18,678 bases of DNA from CAZJOD01 sp964547525 (GTDB lineage: Bacteria; Bacillota; Clostridia; JAAYHZ01): positions 1-18,678 of the forward strand of contig CAZJOD010000065.1 in NCBI GenBank assembly GCA_964547525.1, written 5' to 3'. The position numbers and the translations under genes are program-made. This document shows positions 15,664 through 18,678 of the stretch, in pieces (the first letter of the stretch is position 1; each line of letters starts with the position of its first letter). Under the pieces are notes generated by a model that searched no databases, was not told where the DNA came from, and saw nothing but the letters and a program-made list of their open reading frames with translations.

Positions 15664-16602
15664 ATGATAAATATTGGTGTAGTAAACATTGACGTATCTC
15701 ACCCTAAAACTTTTTCTACATATTTAAATAATGGTAATCGTGCAAGGTATACCGCGGTATATAACGACGGTTTTAGAGGAGATGACGAGGTTTGCGGATT
15801 TATAAAAAACGCGGGCCTTATAAAAAGATGTTCAACAATAGAAGAATTGGCCTATGAGGTGGATATAGGCTTCATACAAGGTTGTAACTGGGATAAGCAT
15901 TTACAATATGCAAAGCCCTTTTTTGATTTAAATAAGCCGGTCTTTATAGATAAACCCATATCGGGCAATATGCCGGACTGCTTGGAGTTAGAAAAGCTGG
16001 CAAGCCGAGGGAAAGTCATATTAGGTTCGTCTTCGGTCAGATATGCCGAAGAAATAACAACTTTAACTGCAAAATTAAGAGAAAACAAATCAAAGATACT
16101 AAATGTATACGGCACATCCGGTGTTGATGAATTCAACTACGGAGTGCATATAGTAGAAGGAATCGGAGGTCTTTTAGGTACCGGAGCCGTATCGTGCACA
16201 TATATGGGATCCGGTAAGTCCGACGTCTTAATAACCGAAAACTTCTTTGTAAGGTTTGAAAACGACGCTTGTGCCGTGTATACTACATGTCAGGGGAGAT
16301 GGATGCCTTTTAATATGGTGGTAATGACCGATGAAGGAAATTATTCGTTTTCTATCGATACAGGTAAAATTTACGGCGTAATGCTTGATAAAATATGCGA
16401 CTATATGGAAACCGGAGTAAATACTCTTGCAACGGTAAATGCATTGACCGAATCGGTAAAGATTATGTTAGCCGGTAAAATATCAAGAGAAAAAGGGGGC
16501 GGTGAAGTTAAATTGGCTGATATCCCCGGTGATTACAAAGGTTATGACGGATATGTCTTTGAGAAGGAATACGCATCAAAGGCGGCGAAAATATATATAT
16601 GA
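15664..16602 (+). CDS. Gfo/Idh/MocA-family oxidoreductase-like protein
   Basis: This 312-residue cytoplasmic protein has the Gfo/Idh/MocA two-domain plan: a Rossmann-type N-terminal half (to ~120) and an alpha/beta C-terminal half. 'VFIDKPIS' (D96-K97-P98) matches the family's EKP/DKP motif with K97 as the putative catalytic lysine. 'YGVHIVEGI' supplies the conserved His (H162). The family oxidises or reduces sugars and cyclitols with NAD(P). The first strand, however, reads 'IGVVNIDVSHPKTF' and lacks the glycine-rich GxGxxG loop, so cofactor binding is altered or lost. The start ATG at 15664 follows a GAGGT site. It lies 154 bases past the binding protein, beyond a hairpin, and may share that transcript or have its own weak promoter. 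A sugar dehydrogenase for the imported substrate is the simplest reading. Confidence 0.82.
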   Translation: MINIGVVNIDVSHPKTFSTYLNNGNRARYTAVYNDGFRGDDEVCGFIKNAGLIKRCSTIEELAYEVDIGFIQGCNWDKHLQYAKPFFDLNKPVFIDKPISGNMPDCLELEKLASRGKVILGSSSVRYAEEITTLTAKLRENKSKILNVYGTSGVDEFNYGVHIVEGIGGLLGTGAVSCTYMGSGKSDVLITENFFVRFENDACAVYTTCQGRWMPFNMVVMTDEGNYSFSIDTGKIYGVMLDKICDYMETGVNTLATVNALTESVKIMLAGKISREKGGGEVKLADIPGDYKGYDGYVFEKEYASKAAKIYI

Positions 16603-16607
16603 TTTCA

Positions 16608-16773
16608 CTGCAAAAACTCATAAACTGAACTGTAATTGAAATCTATAACAGGCTCAACTTGCATTTTAACTGTCGTGGTCAACGCGACGTCCTGTCGTTT
16701 TGACAGCCTAAATGCTGCATTTTCGCCAACAGATTTTACAATTACAGTCCAATGTTTATTCGTTCTTTTGCAG
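16608..16773. repeat. 166-bp imperfect palindrome (MITE-like or structured RNA)
   Basis: The outer arms CTGCAAAA (16608-16615) and TTTTGCAG (16766-16773) are perfect inverted repeats. Inside them, ACTGTAATTG (16629-16638) matches CAATTACAGT (16739-16748), and AAATCT (16639-16644) matches AGATTT (16731-16736). The centre holds two small hairpins: GTCGTG/CGCGAC (16672-16677 and 16683-16688) and CTGTC/GACAG (16692-16696 and 16702-16706). It starts 6 bases after the oxidoreductase stop codon and carries no ORF of note. The rest of the gap to 16842 holds a candidate -10 box and an A-tract. Confidence 0.6.
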
Positions 16774-16783
16774 TAGAATCATC

Positions 16784-16789
16784 TATAAT
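16784..16789 (+). promoter_or_regulatory. Possible -10 box upstream of the nitrilase gene
   Basis: A perfect TATAAT lies 10 bases beyond the right arm of the palindrome. The only -35 candidate at proper distance (GTTCTT, 16762-16767) is poor and overlaps the palindrome's arm. If used, transcription would start near 16796, about 47 bases before the ATG at 16843. Confidence 0.3.
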
Positions 16790-16842
16790 TTTAATGTAGT
16801 AACTCTGCATAAAAAGTTAAAAAAAAAAAAAAGGAGATACAT

Positions 16843-17751
16843 ATGAGTAGAATTGTTAAATTAGGAACGGTATCGATGCTGTTGAACAAGACACTGACCG
16901 ATATGAAATATTTTGATTTCATGATTAAAAGTGCCGAAGAAATATTGACCGAATCGGGTTCGGAAAAACCGGATTTGATGGTTTTACCGGAATATTTCGC
17001 ACATGCCATGATGAGCCCGGGTGCAAAAAAAGCCGCTGCTGAAAAAATACCCGATTTTAATGCTCCTTTACAAAAAAAGATGTCCGAGCTTGCTAAAAAA
17101 ATAAACAGTAATTTAGCGTTCGGTATAGCCGAAGAATGTGACGGCTTATACTATAATGCGGTTGTGGTTTTAGACAGAGCAGGTAATTATGTAGGCAAAT
17201 ATAGAAAAGTTCACCTGGCTCCCGGAGAATGTTCATTTTTCACACCCGGAGACAGCTTCACCGTTTTGGATTTGGATATTGGAAAACTGGGTATAGCCAT
17301 ATGTATGGATATACATTATCCGGAAATGTGGACTGCAATGGCGTTAGAGGGAGCGGATATCATCGCACATCCCGCCGCATGGATGGATTACACCGGAAAT
17401 TTATGCGAATCGTTGGTTAATGCAAGGGCTATAGACAACCAATATCATGTAATAACCAGCCATTTTGTTGAAGTACCGTATCTTGTAGGAAAGCATCCGG
17501 GACATTCCAGAATTACCGATCCATTCGGAAGAACTCGTGCCGATACAAGCCATATACCCGGTTATGCCATAGCAACCGTAGATTTGGATCAGCTTTTCGA
17601 ATATTGGGTGACCGGTCAGCTTAAGGAAGAAATGCCAACATTAAAGGAATGTTTTTTGGGAATGAGAAGACCGAATCTTTACGGTGCAATAGTAAAAGAA
17701 GACATCGAGAAGAAATGGAAGTTGAAAAACCCGGTTATAAGAGCAAAGTAA
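16843..17751 (+). CDS. Carbon-nitrogen hydrolase (nitrilase superfamily)
   Basis: This 302-residue cytoplasmic amidase/nitrilase-superfamily enzyme hydrolyses a C-N bond, usually an amide or N-carbamoyl group. The full catalytic triad is present: E50 in 'LMVLPEYF', K122 in 'GKYRKVHLAPGE', and C154 in 'LGIAICMDIHYPEMW'. The order and spacing are normal, and 'NARAIDNQYHVITS' and 'GHSRITDPFG' are further family signatures. Length is normal and no signal peptide is present. The ATG at 16843 has a strong AAGGAG site directly after a 14-A run. It is 240 bases after the oxidoreductase gene and 22 bases before the following lipoprotein gene, so it probably starts its own small transcript with that gene. 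The substrate cannot be read; in this setting an amide-bearing sugar or aglycone is only a guess. Confidence 0.9.
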   Translation: MSRIVKLGTVSMLLNKTLTDMKYFDFMIKSAEEILTESGSEKPDLMVLPEYFAHAMMSPGAKKAAAEKIPDFNAPLQKKMSELAKKINSNLAFGIAEECDGLYYNAVVVLDRAGNYVGKYRKVHLAPGECSFFTPGDSFTVLDLDIGKLGIAICMDIHYPEMWTAMALEGADIIAHPAAWMDYTGNLCESLVNARAIDNQYHVITSHFVEVPYLVGKHPGHSRITDPFGRTRADTSHIPGYAIATVDLDQLFEYWVTGQLKEEMPTLKECFLGMRRPNLYGAIVKEDIEKKWKLKNPVIRAK

Positions 17752-17773
17752 ACTATGAAAGGGGGAATGAATA

Positions 17774-18678
17774 GTGCGATGTAAACGTATTATTCTATAT
17801 TTTCTTATGTGCGCTTCACTCACATCAATTTTTTTATCGTCCGGGTGCGGTTCAGGTGAAAAAGATGCTTCCGATGTTATTGCCAATACGAATGTACGGC
17901 ATAGGGAAGCCCGATTTTACTATTCAAACGAATTGGTTCGTTCCGACCAAAAAATAGTTTTACTGAACGATCACCCGGAATTTGTCCAACCGTTGGAACA
18001 GGATACCTATTTAAACGCTCCTATGCTGTTAAACGATCCGGATGCGGATATTTTTGTAAAAGCCTGGAGATTCTCATATAACGCAAGAGATGTTATAGTG
18101 ACTCCGAATGCCATAAGCGGAAAAAACACCGCAATTATAGTAGTACATCCGTGGGGTGTGGATGACGATCAAAATTACAATTCACCGGACCCGTACGGGG
18201 TGGCTTTATTTTGTACACCGGAAAAAAATGCTATATACCATAAACATTTAAAAAACGTTGTGATGCCGTTTATAGAATCCATGAAGGGAATTGTTAAATT
18301 TACAGGATATTCTCTTCCCGGGCATGAAGACGAAATAAGAAAGCATATGTATCGATCCATCGATAACAATGATATTGATCCGGCAAAGGGACGTGATAAA
18401 TTCAATGAATTATTGAAAAATAAAAATCTGACCGGAGGTTCCCTAAAAGTCAATTTGAACTTGCCCGGAGGCGGTCAAACGTTTTTAGAGTACTTCAATA
18501 CCTTTTCCGGATTGGATTCATCTCAAAGATACAACGGAAGCTTTTGGGAAGTACCTATGCCTTTGGCTTCTTCGGTTAAACCAGGAGAAAACGATTTTGT
18601 AATATATGATGCCGACGGATATGAAAAGCTCAGGGATTATCTAAAGAAAGAAGGTATATACAATATACTGTTATGTGG
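17774..18678 (+). CDS. Lipoprotein of unknown function, possibly isochorismatase-like (3' truncated)
   Basis: A GTG-started frame runs open from 17774 to the window edge (301 codons). AAAGGGGG (17758-17765) lies 8 bases upstream. The alternative ATG at 17767 hits a stop after five codons, so GTG is the likely start. The product begins with a basic hydrophobic signal and lipobox 'LSSGC' with C25, so it is a secreted lipoprotein. A segment after residue ~118 ('TAIIVVHPWGVDDDQ') and the last visible strand ('YNILLCG') recall the order of strands in isochorismatase/cysteine-hydrolase folds, where a cysteine follows the last strand. That part is beyond the window, so the assignment is weak. It follows the nitrilase gene by 22 bases and is probably co-transcribed with it. 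Confidence 0.72.
   Translation, partial: MRCKRIILYFLMCASLTSIFLSSGCGSGEKDASDVIANTNVRHREARFYYSNELVRSDQKIVLLNDHPEFVQPLEQDTYLNAPMLLNDPDADIFVKAWRFSYNARDVIVTPNAISGKNTAIIVVHPWGVDDDQNYNSPDPYGVALFCTPEKNAIYHKHLKNVVMPFIESMKGIVKFTGYSLPGHEDEIRKHMYRSIDNNDIDPAKGRDKFNELLKNKNLTGGSLKVNLNLPGGGQTFLEYFNTFSGLDSSQRYNGSFWEVPMPLASSVKPGENDFVIYDADGYEKLRDYLKKEGIYNILLC

Noticed and set aside
16608..16773. Calling the palindrome a CRISPR unit or insertion sequence
   Set aside because: There is no repeated spacer pattern and no transposase frame; only one palindromic copy exists in the window.

Overview
The window is AT-rich DNA with strong purine-rich Shine-Dalgarno sites, several TTG/GTG or 4-bp overlapping starts and Gram-positive lipobox signals. 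This fits a low-GC Firmicute, probably a Clostridia-type anaerobe. The species cannot be read from the sequence. No tRNA, rRNA, CRISPR array, transposase or phage gene was seen.

Layout. (1) 1-926: the 3' end of a TIM-barrel sugar-phosphate isomerase/epimerase and a small four-CxxC zinc-ribbon protein. (2) 946-2320, minus strand: an AraC-type regulator followed by a small unknown protein. (3) 2321-2643: a divergent control region with a clear sigma-A-type promoter for the regulator and two candidate promoters firing rightward. (4) 2644-13916: a tightly packed operon encoding a very large secreted solute-binding protein with two beta-sandwich modules, two ABC permeases, an NHL-TPR-membrane (Yip1-like) protein, an 849-residue secreted or anchored protein resembling DUF5696 proteins with a glycosidase-like C-terminal half, and a second pair of ABC permeases. 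(5) 14055-15509: a lipoprotein solute-binding protein. (6) 15664-17751: a divergent Gfo/Idh/MocA-type protein and a nitrilase-superfamily amidohydrolase, separated by a 166-bp imperfect palindrome. (7) 17774 to the window end: a GTG-started lipoprotein, cut by the edge, possibly isochorismatase-like.

How it may work together. The likely reading is an AraC-controlled carbohydrate capture and uptake locus. Two type-I importers (two binding proteins, four permeases) share a locus but have no ATPase gene here, so a shared MsmX/MalK-type ATPase elsewhere would be needed. Between the two importers lie two poorly understood cell-surface proteins, the propeller/TPR/Yip1 protein and the DUF5696-like protein. 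They are translationally coupled to each other and to the second importer. Flanking isomerase, oxidoreductase and amidohydrolase genes suggest further processing of an unusual, possibly amide-bearing, sugar. The substrate is unknown. The two-importer cassette with its central surface proteins is the best candidate here for an undescribed system.
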